NCBI GenBank assembly: GCA_017893485.1
Contig: CM030365.1
Span: 33,943,000 to 34,006,999 of the forward strand
Source of the DNA: Hemerocallis citrina
Lineage: Eukaryota > Streptophyta > Magnoliopsida > Asparagales > Asphodelaceae
DNA: 64,000 nt
Direction: 5' to 3'
A model generated the notes under the pieces. The model had not been told where the DNA came from. It saw only the letters and a program-made list of their open reading frames with translations, and ran no database searches. Below are positions 34,428 to 47,987 of this stretch, piece by piece. The position numbers and the translations under genes are program-made. Position 1 is the stretch's first letter; every line of letters begins with the position of its first letter.

Positions 34428-37059
34428 AACGAAAAAGCAATCCAGTCACATATCACCAGTAAAGGCAGTTTCCGAGCCATGCCTCTTAAAAGAAAAGGGA
34501 AGGCAGCTGTATCTGTATTTTTCTTCTACTGTATTTTCATTTGCTGGTATTCATGTATTCAATTTGAGGTCCTATACTTTTGTTCCAGTTCCAATAAAAG
34601 CATTCTTTGGTTTCAACTCAATTTTGGTGCCAATATTTCTCCCAATTGTATTGTTCATTCTACTCTTTTTGTGTCGTTTTTCATGTAGGAATGGACCATT
34701 TATTCCATCTATCTCTTATTCCCCATTATATTGAATTTTGACCAAATCTTCAGTTGGATCCCCCTCAAAACCGCTATCCAAATACCCATAAACCCAAAAC
34801 CCCACACTATTTAAACCCTAACCCTAACCCTAAACCTAACCCCATTTACTGTAAAACCCCAAACTAATCCCACCACTCTCTCCTTCTCCGCTCCCGTCTC
34901 CTTCTCCTTCGCATCTTCGTACATCCAAACCCACTCCGATCACCATCGACCTCCATTCGCCTCGCCAGTCACCAACCCATCGCCTCTCGTCCCCTCCGAT
35001 CGCCTCCTCCATCCTCGCCTCCATGACCCTCACCCATCCGCCATCGTCCCCAACTCCATCGGACTCCCGAACCCATTACATTTCCGCCATTACCCAACCT
35101 CCATCATCTCCGCCTGTGACCTCCACCCTTCATCGCCTTCGTCATCCCCACAACCACCACCCATCATCACCACCTCCACCATTACCCAACCCTCCGCTCT
35201 TATCCTCTGTTCGAACCTAAGAAAACAGAGTAGCGCCATTCCTTCGCTGCTCCGCCCTTCGCTGTCGACGCCCCTCGCTGACAGCGCCGCCACTCGCCTC
35301 CTTGTGCCGTCACCGGTCGCCGCCTCTCCCTCTCTCTCCCTTGCTCTCTATCGATCAAGAAGGAAGAAGAAGCAAGCAGATTCAATCTCAGCCTTGGGAT
35401 TTCTTCAAGATCCGTGCAACACAGATCATCCTGATCTGTGTTTGCTGTTTTGGACCCAGAGCAAATTCGGATCCGATCTTGTGTGGGTGTTTGTACGTGT
35501 CTCGTACATGCGTGTGTCCGTTCTAGTGCATCGTCTCTCGGGATTCTCATCCCGTATTGGTTCGTGTTCGGATTCACCGTCATTAAGGCAAGTATTCCTC
35601 TTGTACAAATTTTTGTTCTAGTACAAGCGTTTAATTTGAAAATACCGCAAATAGTTAGTAGTTGTGACTCCTCCTTGACTCGTCGTTGTTGATCAAATAT
35701 TAATCCTCATCAATCCCATAATCTTAAGAGTCACAATAATTTCATTGTTATATTACAACTACTTGGACTCATTTTATCTCCTAAGACACATGAACACATG
35801 AAATTAAGAACCTTAGATTTGTATATGTGTATTGTATCTTGTATGTGATGAACTTGCACCCATTTGAGTTAAGAAATAAGTGTTACTTGCTGTTTTGATA
35901 ACTATTACCCCGTATATGTATCACACATTTATCTAGACGCCTAATAACTAATTATCATGCAACCTAAATATGTAAGACACTTACACTCGTTGCTGTCCTG
36001 GATCTTACTATGCTGTTTTGACCCTTTTAACATCAGAATCTGAACCTGACCCCTCAACAGTAAATATAGCTCTAGATGACTAGATGTCGATAGCCTCCAG
36101 ATTTTTGAATTCCAAGTTACGGTTTAGGAGATATCACGGTTTTACTGCAGCTATGTCGGTAGTCGTAAATTCACAAAACTGCTGCGCTTCTTTAGGTTGC
36201 AAATTTATTTAACTATGTTAACAGTAAGCTATGGACTTGAAATTTTACATGCTATAGCTGGACACCCTATAGGACATCTCCAATTTTTCTCAGAATTTAT
36301 TTGCAATATTTCAACCCTGTTTCACATGTTTAAACTTAGATTCACAAATCCTGGCTGAACGTAGAAGCAGTATAGTTTGCTGTTTTGACACATGTTTCCA
36401 CCACTTTCTTGTACCTTAATTATATGCGTTGGAACCGGGCTGGAGTTTAGTTTCTAGGCCTCCTGATGGATCCACATTTGCTTTCTCGTAGCAACGGGAA
36501 TCACACTTTTGGTACAGCAACGTCGTGCTGTCCAGATTTGAGACTTCCGTACTTCATGATATTTTTATTCGTGTTGACATTCGAATATGCTATATAAATA
36601 CCTCAAACTTGTCCCATGTCCAAGATTATGATTTCTTGACTTGTTTCACACACTTGCATACTTTCTTAATAAAAATTAATAAAAGTAACAAGCCGAGGTT
36701 TAAGGGAAAGACCATAGTAGTGGACAATATAGGTAAGTGTACTCGGAAGGGGGCCCATGTTTCCCAGTACTCGGTTCATGAACTTGTTGCACATGATGTA
36801 TTCATGGAGTCAGTTACTTGGCTCATGAACTTGTTTTATTCATGAACCCACTGTATGGTTCTGGAACTTGTTAGTATTCACGGACTCGCTTCGTGAACTT
36901 GTTATTTATTTTCGTATTCATGAACCGTGCTTGCTTGATACTTGATACCTGAGTACGCCGCCCTATAAAATCCATTACTAGGCCTAAACAAAATTGTATT
37001 GACTGTACCAACCATGTAGTTAAAAGATGGATGCATGAAGTGCTACCTACATAGTAATA

Positions 37060-37275
37060 ACCACAAGACTTGAACATGAAACTTGAACTTGATACATGCT
37101 TACTCGATACTAGATTACATGATACATGAGACTTGAAATATGAAACTTGAACTTGATACATGTTACTTGATACTTGACAACTTGTTACTTGAGACTTGGC
37201 ACTTGAATATAATACTTGACACTAGACTTGAGACTTGTTACTTGACACTTGCACTTGAGACTTGTCACTTGAGGT
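37060..37275. repeat. ACTTGA-type minisatellite in LTR D
   Basis: More than 15 imperfect copies of ACTTGATAC / ACTTGAGAC / ACTTGACAC. Confidence 0.85.
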
Positions 37276-37869
37276 TAGATATCCCTATAGGTTCACTTGT
37301 CACTTGTTTCGCTATTAGTATTTGTTATCCAGCCTGTTCACTTAAGTTGTCCTCCTTGCTAGCTAGTTCTTGGATTTCCACTACTTGTTGTATCCCTGTT
37401 ACATTCTTGATTCCAATTCTTGTTCCACATTACTTGTACTCGTTTTTACTATTTGTGGCCCTAACTTGCACTAAGGGCATTTTCTCTTGTTTTATCTATT
37501 TTTTCCCTTTTTATATTTATTAAGCAGACTTTCGTGACGAGCTACCTGCTAGAATTGGTGAGTAGAGGTTTTAGTCTTCAAGTGGAAAAAAGACTTGCTT
37601 AGAATATTTGTTTTTCTTGAATTATTTATTCTTGCTACTTAAGACTTGTAACGGGCTTATGTTCCCGAGTTTTTCATTTGATCCAGACTTGAAAACTATT
37701 TGGATATTATTATTTGTTTTCAATTGCTTTCTGTTGCTTAATAAATTATTCATGCATGCTTGGTTATATATAAATCTTGTTATATTCTTGTTATGATGCT
37801 GAGTCGATCCTACAGCTTATGGATGATATTAAAATCATTCGCTGAGCTTCGTTACGCACTCGTATTCCA

Positions 37870-39569
37870 TAGGGATGGCATCAGGGCCGGACCGGCCCGG
37901 GCCCGGCCCGGCCCCCTCCAACCCGGGCCTGGCCCCTAACCGGCCCCCCTGCCTCCCGGTTAGGGCCGGTCCCCATTTTCCCAAGAGAAGCCCGGTCAAG
38001 CCCGGCCCGCTCGAGGCCCGGGACCGGTTGAACCGGCCCGCCCGGGCTCGTGCAGGGCCGGGCCGATCGTTGGAGAATTTTTTTTTTCCAAAAAATTTTT
38101 AAAAAAATTAAATTACAAAACTACCCCCCAACGGATTTATAACGGCTAGTTTTGGGGGGGTACTTTAGGAAATGAAAAAATGGCATTTTCTATAAATACT
38201 ATGCCATTCCTTTCATTTCTCTTCACCAATTCACTCAAATATCTCATTCTCTCTACTATTTCTCCAATCAACAACAACAATTTGGTGATCAACACTCTCT
38301 CAAGTGATCAAGATCAAATTTTCTACATTTTGAAGGAAGGAAATCAACAACAATCAAGTGATCAACTCATTAACATTCAACAACAACAATCAATACTACT
38401 TCTACTCATAGCTCTCAAGTCTCAACTTTCTTACGGTATTTTAGTATAATTATAATTTGTAGAATTAACATAGCATCCTACTTCATTATTCTCATATAAT
38501 TTGTGTTTTCTTGATCTTCTTCCTCTCATTTTTTTTAGATTTTATTTTTAATTTTGGTAAAGTGGTAAAAGAAACATACACTACTCACTCACTAGTTCTT
38601 GATATTGTTGTTAATTTGTAATTGAGATAGATTGTTGTTTATTTTTAATTATTAGTTGTCATACATTTAGTTGTTGTTTTCTATATAATTTTTACATACA
38701 CTAGTTTTTCATAGTTAAATGGCCTCTAATCGATCACGCAGTGGTGGTAGGCATAGTAGTCAAGAATCTACTAGTTATCACATTCCTTCCATTCCTAACT
38801 AATATATAGATAGTGAAGAAACATTTATGAACTATGATAGTTTCCCGATTTGAATGAAACACATTCAAATCCTATAGAAATAGAAGATCATGTAGAACCA
38901 CAACCGTCGGAACAAGGTCCTTCTCTAAATTCAAGGAAAATAAGAGGGACTACTCGGAAGTACACAATTTTTTCAATTTTGTCCCTTCACAAAATGATAA
39001 GAGTGTAGGACTTAAAATATATAAGAAGTGGCAAACCCCATATAAGTTTAAAGTAGGATCGGGCACGGGTACACTTCAACGTCACTTAAACAAATGTCAA
39101 CCACAATTTTTGAAAGATAACCTCACACACAAAAAATACATCCTAAAACTGGTCAAGTAGATAGTCATACATATGATCACGATCACGTTCGTAAGGGAAT
39201 CGCTAAATTAGTAATTTTATTCAAGAAGTTCAAATTTATTTAATCATGTACTTTATTTATTCATGTACTTCAATTATTTATGAAATTTTATTCTTTGCAA
39301 TTGTTATGAAATTAAAAATCCATATACTTGTTCTTTAACAATACTTTTAAAAAAAAAATCCCTATACAAGGGCCAGGCCCGGCCCGGCCCGCGAACCGGC
39401 TCGGCCCCCACACTAGGGGCTGGGGGCCAGGTCCGGGCCAAGGTTTCTTACCTTGAGCCCGGCCCGGCCCGGCCCGCGTTGGGAGGAGCCCGGCCCGGGT
39501 TAGCCCGGGACCGGTCATAACCCGGTCAAACCTGGCCCGGCCCGGCCCGAATGGTCCGAATGCCATCCC
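37870..39569. mobile_element. BED-type hAT element with GGCCCGG arrays
   Basis: Left end TAGGGATGGCATCAGGGCC and right end GGTCCGAATGCCATCCCTA are imperfect inverted repeats. GTATTCCA is exactly repeated at 37862-37869 and 39570-39577 (8 bp). Both subterminal regions (37885-38060 and 39370-39560) consist of GGCCCGG / CCGGGCC words. 1.7 kb. The interior holds a remnant of a BED zinc-finger transposase N-terminus. Confidence 0.85.
38719..39150 (+). pseudogene. BED zinc-finger hAT transposase N-terminal remnant
   Basis: ATG at 38719 (MASNRSRSGGRHSSQESTSY), soon broken by stops. Further on, after frame changes, FFNFVPSQNDKSVGLK and GSGTGTLQRHLNKC give the second half of a BED finger (His-x4-Cys); the expected first Cys pair is replaced. 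No catalytic RNase H-fold region follows. It shows that this hAT derives from an autonomous BED-type element. Confidence 0.6.
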
Positions 39570-39607
39570 TAGTATTCCATATTTTTGGGAAGCGGGGCGT
39601 GATAGCA

Positions 39608-40530
39608 GCGGTATCCAACTGAAGAGCCGCTCCTCTCCTCCTCCTCCGTAACTCCAAGATCTTCCTCTTCAACTCGACCAACAAGTTCAGCAACCGCAGC
39701 CTGAACAGCCTCCTCCTCGGTCCAGGGGGGTCCCGTCGGAGCCGTTAGGGATAACACTCTCACAATGACCACATCTCAGTTCACAGCCCTTCAACTGACT
39801 CTATGGATTCTCAAAACCCTCTTGGGCCAGATCTCCATCAAGTTATCTTTAATCGACAGTAGGGGGTCGACCTTCGAACTCGCTTGAACGAAAGGCGGGC
39901 CCTTGAGGAAGTCTCTCAACCCGAGGGCCAAAGGGCCCCTAGAGTCCGGTCTCCCCACAGGCCAAGGCCTAGAAGAATCCCCTCCCCCGAGGAGGCGAAG
40001 AGAGTCCCCTCCACGTCGTCGGCAGAGGGATTGTACTCCAATAAGCCGAGTCGCACCGGGGGACCGCCGTGCTGGAGGAGCACCAGTCACTCAGGATGAT
40101 CTAGAACTTCAAAGAAGATATCTTATGGGCTCTAATATTGCGACGAGTCAGGACCAGTGTGCGCCTAGCCCTTCCCATGCCCCGAGTCATGATCAGCGTA
40201 CACCTAGCCATCGCCATACCGACACTCATCAAGGAGAGTTCCGAGGGTCGACTAGATCCGACCGGAAGGATGACTGTCTACCTGCCGTCTCCACGAGATG
40301 GAGAGGCGCCTCAACAAGCTTAACCAGGAGGAAGAACAGCGGGCGAGGAATTTCCGCCCAAGCAGGCCTCCGTTCTCCAGAGCCATCATGGAGGCCCCGG
40401 TCCCTGAGACCTTCAAGCCCCTTCACTTCGAATCCTACAACGGGGAATCAGACCCGGCTGATCATATAGAGAGTTTCAAAACTCTCATGATGATTCACCA
40501 GGCCTCTGACGCGCTTCTTTGCAAAACCTT
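39608..40530 (+). pseudogene. Tat gag, N-terminal part
   Basis: Charged, Arg-rich sequence (39884-40330) followed by the retrotransposon gag core start EAPVPETFKPLHFESYNGES, then DPADHIESFKTLM and ASDALLCKTF. The frame ends at 40530 because solo LTR A entered here; codons continue at 44326. The upstream joint at 39608 carries a stop soon after solo LTR D. Confidence 0.8.
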
Positions 40531-40740
40531 TGTAACCCTTAATTCCGCTAATAAGTATTTTTCGTGTATTTGCTATAATTTGATTTTTATAAGGTTATTT
40601 TGTGCTAAATTCATTTCGAATTTTTATTAAAGTATTTTGTAATAAAAAATTCCATTTATTTTGAATAATGATGTATTTTGATCTTACTTCATATTTCTTA
40701 ATGATCGGATATTTATATTCGAGTCTGAAGCATATATATT

Positions 40741-40883
40741 ATTATTATTGGATTATTTTAATCTTATTATTATTGTTATTACCTTTATTATTTTTATTAT
40801 TTTTATTGTTATTGGTATTGTTATTAATATTAACATTTTTGTTACGATTATTATTGTAATTGTTAGTATTATTATTCTTATTG

Positions 40884-40931
<48 letters not shown>

Positions 40932-41000
40932 GTGATTGTTACAATTATTATTATAATTACTTTTATTATCATTATTCGTATTATTATTATTTTGGTAAAG
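40741..41000. repeat. TTA/ATT-rich microsatellite region in LTR A
   Basis: Long runs of TTATTA with interruptions; ORFs through it (poly-Ile or poly-Asn) are artefacts. Confidence 0.9.
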
Positions 41001-43430
41001 CCCGAAGATACTCCATTTTATATGTAATTTATTATTTGATTTAATGTATATTTTATAAACCATACAATCCTATTTTTTCTCATATTGGATTATAACCCAA
41101 TATCCAAACCCATACCCAAAAACCCAATATCCCAATAATTTCCTATATATACTACTCTAAAACCCTACCTTAACCCAACCCTAACCAAACCTATTCAAAC
41201 CCTGGCTGCCAGAACCCCCTACTCTTCCCCTACTGTGCTACCCCCTTCTCCCCTATTCAACTTCCCCTTCCTCTGCCTTTGTTATCGAAACCCAACATCC
41301 ACTTGGTTCATCCCCCGTCCTCCCTCCTCTTCCCCTGGCCTCGAAACCCATTACCCAACATCTCCGCATCACCACTCAAGTCCCGCACCCCCCTGTCTTC
41401 CTATCCCGTTGCTTCGACCGCCTTTCGTCTTCGTCCTTGCTTCGCCTAACACCAGCACCGCCATCTTTTGCCCTCCCTCTCAGCCGACTTCGAATCATCT
41501 GCCATTGTGGAACCTCTCCTTCATCGACCCCACCTCTCCCGTCGATCAGCTGCACCCCGACGCTCCCTTTCTATTTTCCCGCCCAAAGTAGAGCGCCATC
41601 GATGCCATGTTGCAGTTGTGCCACCTGCGATGCCGTCAATGCCCTCACCAGTCATTGGAGCGTCATCCCCCTGTCGAGCTACCCTCGAAGGCCACTACGT
41701 TGTTGCTGCGTGCTCTTGCTGTTTGTGAAGAGGGTGATTGTGTGTGCTGTTTTGATTAGGTAGATTCGCCGTGTGCCGTTTTGTGGGATACTTTGCAGTT
41801 TTGGGATTGGTGTTTGCCATTCTGGTGTAGGGGATCAGTTATTGTATTTGATGTTTTGGGAGAGTAGGGGGATTGTGTTTGCTCTGTGGTGTTTTGTGAG
41901 AAGGGGATTGGTTGTGTTGGTGTTTGCTGTTGAGGAGGAAGGGATTTGCTTGTTGTGGTTGCTGTCTTACTGTTTGGTGTTCTAGGTCCGATCCGGTGTT
42001 TGCCATTTTGTGTGTGTGTGTATTACACGTAGTTCGAACGTGTTTTCGTGTTCGTGGATTCGTCGCCTGGGATTCTCATCCCGTTATTCTTGGTATTCAA
42101 TTTCACCGTTAATAAGGCAAGTCACCGTCCTCTTGAATTGTTAATTGTATCAAATTCAAGTTTTGTTGAAATTCTTGTAAGTAGATCATATTCGTTATCA
42201 TATCGCTGTATTGATTATCTTCGTTGGGTCTGTTGGGGGTTTACACGAGCTAACCCTAACATTCTTGACATCATTCCACTTTTGAATCTAAAGATTGGAT
42301 ATTTCATGCATTCATGTAGAATTGATAATAGGGTTAACCGTATAATCATGACACAATTAATTATTGTAGAAACAACTACTAGGTTGTATGTTTGGTTGAT
42401 TGTTTGTTGTTTGATCGATGATGATTTAGTGTATGCGTATTTTGTTCTTATTCATCATGTTATTGCACGCATCATGTTGATTACACAATTTATTGACTAA
42501 AGAACCGATACCCATCATGTTTAAATTAATTTATTTCAAGAAAACTACACAAAACCTATATATTGCTTGCTGGCCTGTATGTTGACCGCTGTTTTTGAAC
42601 CAGTAAATTATCTTAAAATGAATTACTTCCTGAATATGAATTGTAGCCTTATCTTTCTAGTTTTCAGAACATCTTGAATTTCTTAATTCCGAGTTTTGTA
42701 GCAAAAGTTATACCCGTTTTACTACAGTTGCGTTTTTAATTTCAGATTTCCAGATTCTTGTATCTTTCATATTTAAACAGTAAAAATGTTGATCAAATGA
42801 TAAAATTTTGCCCTGATAATTTCCAGATTGTTAGTAATCATGTTTAGGAGTCTAGAAAATATTTTTAATTAATTTAATACTGAGTTTTTGCTGTTTCTAA
42901 AATTAGAATAACATGATGTCGAAATTCTGCCTGATCATGAAATCTGTAAAGAACAATGAGTTTGACCTAGCTACTGTTGTCGGATTTTTAAACTTTAAAT
43001 ATGCGTTGGAACCGTGTGGAAGTCTGGTTTCTAGAATTTCTGACGAATTCAGTTTTCGATTTCTGAAACAACGGGAAACTGCATTTTTGTACAGACTACT
43101 CTTTCTATCCAAAATTTTATCATCTAGTTTTTAATAGATTAATTATTCTTATATCGTAGTATTGCATAAATTAATGTGTCAATATTGCATTGCATGATCC
43201 TAAAGTCTTATTGTCACCATTCTAATTGTCCTATCTAAGTTATCGTCCTATTGTTCCCCATTGTTACTATTGTCCATCTAATGTCTCATAATGGCATATT
43301 GTATTGTATTATTGCATCGATAAAGAATGTTAATCAAGCCGGGGTTTAAGGGTTGACTCCAGTAGTGGACAATATAGGAACTGTAGTAGGATAAGGGGCT
43401 CGTAGTTTCCTATACTGTTATCTTGTGATC

Positions 43431-43465
43431 TTGTGATCTTGTGATCTTGTGTTCTTGTGATCTTC
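43431..43465. repeat. TCTTGTGA minisatellite in LTR A
   Basis: About four copies of TCTTGTGA at the LTR position where the other copies hold different short repeats. Confidence 0.8.
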
Positions 43466-44320
43466 TAGCATCTTATTGCTAAATTACCGTTATGGATGGA
43501 ACATTGTTATCGTACCGAGTACATGAACTATAAAGCCCGCCACTAAGTCTAAACGTAACTTGTTTGTATGTAGTAACCATGTAGTAAATAGATGGAACGC
43601 ATGAAGTGCTACATTAGTTAGGATTAAAATGATTAATAGACTTAAGGATCACACCACATCGACACTGCATATTGTTCCTCATTGTTCCTATTAATATCGA
43701 ATATTGGCAAAGTGTTATTGATATTGGTCATTGATTATTGTTACCGAATATTGCATCATTGTTTATAGCCATTATATCAATTATCATGATATTGATTGTT
43801 GTTATTGTCCCATGTTATTGATTTCTATTGATCTATTGAAATCATTGTTATACCATTATCCATTGTTCTCTGCTTTCTCTACTTGCTTTCCACGACTTTC
43901 TCTAAGGACAATTTTTATCCTCTTTTTAGATGAAGTATTTACAGGTGTTGATTGAGAATTGCCTGATGGATTGGGAGAACAACATTGGTGAAGGAATGGA
44001 TAGCATCGCCGCTTAATAAATTATTACTTTGTCATGAAGACTTAATTATTGAACTATTGCCATTTCATTGTATTGTGGGCTTTTGACCCGAATATTGTTA
44101 TTTTTTGTTTCAAGATGTTGGATTATTATTGTATTTGGATATATCATATTGTTTATTTCAAGTATTATTGTTCATGAGATTATTATTATTGCCTGCGCAA
44201 TTGTTCTCTATTGATTATATTGTTGAGTTGATTGGATAAATAGCTAATGGGTGACGTTAGTCATTCGCTGAGCCAATGTCATGTACTCGTATTCCGTATT
44301 TTAGGAAGCGGGGCGTGACA

Positions 44321-44510
44321 ACCTTCTCAGCTACATTGAAGGGGCCTGCTAGAGAATGGTACTCCCGACTGTCCCCCGCCTCTATCTTCTCGTTCCACCA
44401 ATTTGAGGAGCTCTTCCTCACTCACTTCGTTAGCAGTCGCCGAACCGAGAAGGAGAGCGCATCTTTGCTTGCACTAAGTCAGAAGAAGGGTGAACGTCTG
44501 AGAGACTATG
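44321..44510 (+). pseudogene. Tat gag, middle part
   Basis: SATLKGPAREWYSRLSPAS followed by FHQFEELFLTHF, the conserved retrotransposon gag core, continuing the frame of 40530. It is cut by solo LTR B after RLRDYV. Confidence 0.88.
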
Positions 44511-47500
44511 TGTAACCCCCATTCTCGCAAATAAGTGATTTCTGAATATTTTCTATAATTTGATTATTTATAAATTTATTTTGTGCTAAATTTGTTTCGG
44601 ATCTTTTATTGAAGCATTTTCTAATCGAAAATTATATTAATTTTGAATAATGGTATTTTAATCTTACTTTCTATTTCTTATTGATCGGATATTTACATTT
44701 GAGCCCAAAAACAAATATATTATTATTATTGCATTATTTTAATGAAATTGTTAAACCCGGATACTATTTTGTTGTATGATTTTATTATTGTTATGATTAT
44801 AATTATTAATTGTTATTTCTTGATTATTTAATTAAAATTCATCTATCGAAATATTTTATTATTGTACTGGATCTGGTTTTCTTAGAGAATTCCAATTTAT
44901 TTTTAAGCCCAATTTATATTCTATTCATTTGTATTATTTATTTATTTATTTGGATTTAAATTTCCGTTCATGAATTTTTTCACTTTTTGTTGGGCTATAT
45001 ATCTCGTGGATTTTATTTTATTGGATTGGGGGTATTTTAATTGAACTCTATTGCCTTCAAACCCATCTCTTATTGAACTCTAAAACCCAATTGTAGTTTG
45101 TTCTTAACCTAAACCCACTATTATCGGATCTCAACCCAATAACCCAACAATCTACTTGTATTCTATAAATACAACCCTAATACAAACCGTAAAAACACAA
45201 AATACAATTTTCTAGCCGTCAATTCTCTCTCCTCTTTCCTCTTTCTCTCTCCTGACCTTTCTCTCTGCCCGATCTAATTTCAGCCCCGACCAAACCCATC
45301 TGCCCCATTGAGCCACATCGGCGACCCTCCTCCAGCAACCCCCCCTCGTCGACCACCCTATTCCCGTTGCCCAATGCCCACACAGCAGACCCCCAACTCC
45401 ATCTCCTCCTTCCCGCTCCCGTCGATGCCAGTAGCCGAAACCCCCAGAGCTGCCCTGTTTCCGGTCACGCCGCTCACCTGCAACGCCGCCGTCCATCGCT
45501 GTCGAGCCAGTCGACGCCAGCGACGCCATCGTCAAGCCCAGACCCCGAAGCCCTCTTGGCTGGTGTCATTGCTTGCTGTGCTTTTGCTGTTGTTGCCGAT
45601 TCTCTTTTGCACGTATTATACATGTGCTAATTTGTGTTAGTTTGTGGGTTCGTTGCTTCAGGATCCTTATCCCGTTATTCTTGGTATTCAAGTTCGTCAC
45701 CCAAAAGGCAAGTCACAGTCCTCTTGATTTGTTAATTGTATCAAATTCAAGTTTTGTTGAAACTCTTGCAAGTAGATCCCTTCGTTTATCGTATTATACA
45801 TTGTTCATCTCTTTCGTTAGGTATATTGAGGGTTTACACGAGCAAACCCCAATTTACTTGACTTCGTACCACTTTTGACTCCAAAGATTGAATCTTTCAT
45901 GTGTGCATATAGAATTGATAATAGGATTGTTCATATAATTGTCACACAAATAAATTATTGTAGAGAGAATTACCAGGTTGTATGTTGTTTGATCGATTGA
46001 TGGTTGATTGATGATAAATTGATGTATGTATGTGTTCTTAATCTTATTTACCATGTTTTTATACCCTTTATGTTGATTGAAAAGTTTATCGACTAGTGGA
46101 ATTAATACCTATCATATTTAATTAACTTATTTCATGAAAATACCCTAAAACCTGTATCTTACTTGCTGGCTGTATGTTGACTGCTATTTTTGACCCAGTA
46201 AATGATCTTAAAATGAATTACTTTCTGAATGAGAATTGTAGCCTTATATTTCTAGTTTCCAGAACATCTTGAGTTTCTAAATTCTAAGTTATGTAGCAAA
46301 AGTCCGTTTTACTACAACTGTGTTGTCACTTTCAGTTTTTTAGATTCTTATATGTTTCATGTTTAAATAGAAAAGACTGATCAAATGATCAAATGATAAA
46401 ATTTTGCTCTGATAATTTCTAGATTGTTAGTAATCATGTTTAGGAGTCTAGAAAATATTTTAAAAGGATTTATTATTGACTTTTTGCTGATTCTAAAAAT
46501 ATAATAACATGATATCGAATTTCTGCCTGAACATAAAATCTGTAAAGAATGCTGTGTTTAACCTAGCTACCATTGTCGGATTTTGAACTTTAAATATGCG
46601 TTGGAGCCGTGTGGAAGTCTAATTTTCATAATTTTTGACGGATTCAATTTTCATTTTCTGAAACAGCGGGAAACTTTATTTTTGTATAGGCTACTCTTGC
46701 TATCCAGAATTTTATAATTCATATTTTAATAGATTAATTAATCCTATATCGTAGTATTGCATGAATTAAAGTATGTATGTTACATTGCATGATCCTAGTG
46801 TCTCATTGTCATCATTTTAATTGTCTTATCTAAGTTATCGTTCTATTGTTCTCCTGTTGATACTATTGTTCATCTCATATCTAAAATTGCATAATGTATT
46901 GTTGCATTGATAAAACAATTAACAAGCCGGGGTTTAAGGGTTGACTTTAATAGTGGACAATATAAGGACTATACTCGGAGGAGGGGCCCGTGTTCCCCTA
47001 TTTATTAGTCTATTGGTCATATCGGTCATCGATTAATTGTAGATTACTGACTACAGTATCTCGATTGATTCGGTCATCGGTCATTATTGTATATCGTTAC
47101 CGAGTACATGAACTATAAAATCCACTACTAAGTCTAAACGTAACTTATTTGTATGTAGCAACCATGTGGTAAATGAATGAGACGCATGAAGTGCTACATT
47201 AGTTAGTATTAAAATGATTAATAGACATAAGGATTGACACCACATCGACATTGCATATTGTTCATTATTGTTGCTATTGATATCGAATATTGGCTAAGTG
47301 TTATTGATATTATTCATCAAATATTGTTATCGAATATTGAATCATTGTTTATAGTCATTGCTTCGATTGTCATTGATATTGATTATTGTTATCGTCCCAT
47401 GTTATTGATTCCTATCGATCCACTGAATTCATTGTTATATCGTTATTCTATTGTTCTCTGCTTCCTCTACTTGTTGTCCATGACTTGCTCTAAGGACAAT

Positions 47501-47894
47501 TGTTCTCCTCTTTTTAGATGAAGTGTTCACAGGTGTTGATGGAGAATTGCCTGACGGATTGAGAGAACAACATTGGTGAAGAAATTGATAGCATCGCTGC
47601 ATAATAAATTATTGTTTTATCATAGAAACTTAATTATTGAACTATTGTTATTTCATTGTATTGTGGGCTTTTGACCTGAATATTGCTATTATTTGTTTCC
47701 AGATGTTGGATTATTATTATATTTGGTTCTCTCATATTGTTTATTCCAAGTATTATTGTTGAGATTATTATTATTATTCTGTAATGATTATATTATTGAG
47801 TTGATCGGATAAACAGCTTATGGGTGACGTTAGTCATTCGCTGGGTCAATGTCATGTACTCGTATTCCGTATTTTTGGAAAGCGGGGCGTGACA
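44511..47894 (+). mobile_element. solo LTR B
   Basis: TGTAACCCCCATTCTCGC start, GCGGGGCGTGACA end, CTATG duplicated at 44506-44510 and 47895-47899. 3384 bp. Highly similar to LTR A across most of its length; TATAAATA at 45174-45181 is the probable promoter. No internal domains. Confidence 0.9.
45174..45181 (+). promoter_or_regulatory. TATA box of solo LTR B
   Basis: TATAAATA followed by ACAACCCTAAT and a CT-rich leader. Confidence 0.5.
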
Positions 47895-47987
47895 CTATGT
47901 TCAACGCTTTACCACCGAGGCTTGGTCCATCGTCTCTCTTGATTAGTCGGTCGCTTCAGCAGCATTCTGACACAACACCAATCACTC
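47895..47987 (+). pseudogene. Tat gag, short internal piece
   Basis: Codons for QRFTTEA follow RDYV directly across the LTR B joint. The piece then loses frame and is cut by a hAT element at 47988. Confidence 0.75.

Larger units (their letters stand above)
34508..39602 (+). mobile_element. solo LTR D (chromovirus-like family) with nested hAT
   Basis: Starts TGTATCTGTATTTT, ends GGGGCGTGATA, and GCAGC is directly repeated at 34503-34507 and 39603-39607. Net length without the hAT is about 3.39 kb. Shares with the other three copies the blocks GGGATTCTCATCCCG (35538), ATGCGTTGGAACCG (36425), AGTGGACAATATAGG (36719) and the GGAAGCGGGGCGTGA end. No internal retroviral domain is present, so it is a solo LTR, more diverged than copies A-C. 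GC-rich ORFs in its first kilobase are not conserved between copies. Confidence 0.82.
40531..44320 (+). mobile_element. solo LTR A
   Basis: TGTAACCCTTAATTCC start, GCGGGGCGTGACA end, ACCTT duplicated at 40526-40530 and 44321-44325. 3790 bp, no internal domains. Blocks shared with B, C and D: GGGATTCTCATCCCG (42068), GCGTTGGAACCG (43004), AGTGGACAATATAGG (43363), GACGTTAGTCATTCGCTGAG near the end. ATT/TTA-rich stretch at 40741-41000. Terminal wording resembles Tekay/Del chromovirus LTRs; that assignment is inferred. Confidence 0.9.

Noticed and set aside
35023..35692. Pro/Ser-rich ORFs in solo LTR D (similar ones at 41235-41763, 45308-45640 and 60710-61275)
   Set aside because: Located in the CT-rich leader part of the LTRs; protein sequences are not conserved between LTR copies.
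37875..38102. GPGPAP-rich ORF
   Set aside because: Product of the GGCCCGG subterminal array of a hAT element, not a gene.
40745..41044. Poly-Asn and poly-Ile ORFs
   Set aside because: They translate a TTA/ATT microsatellite.
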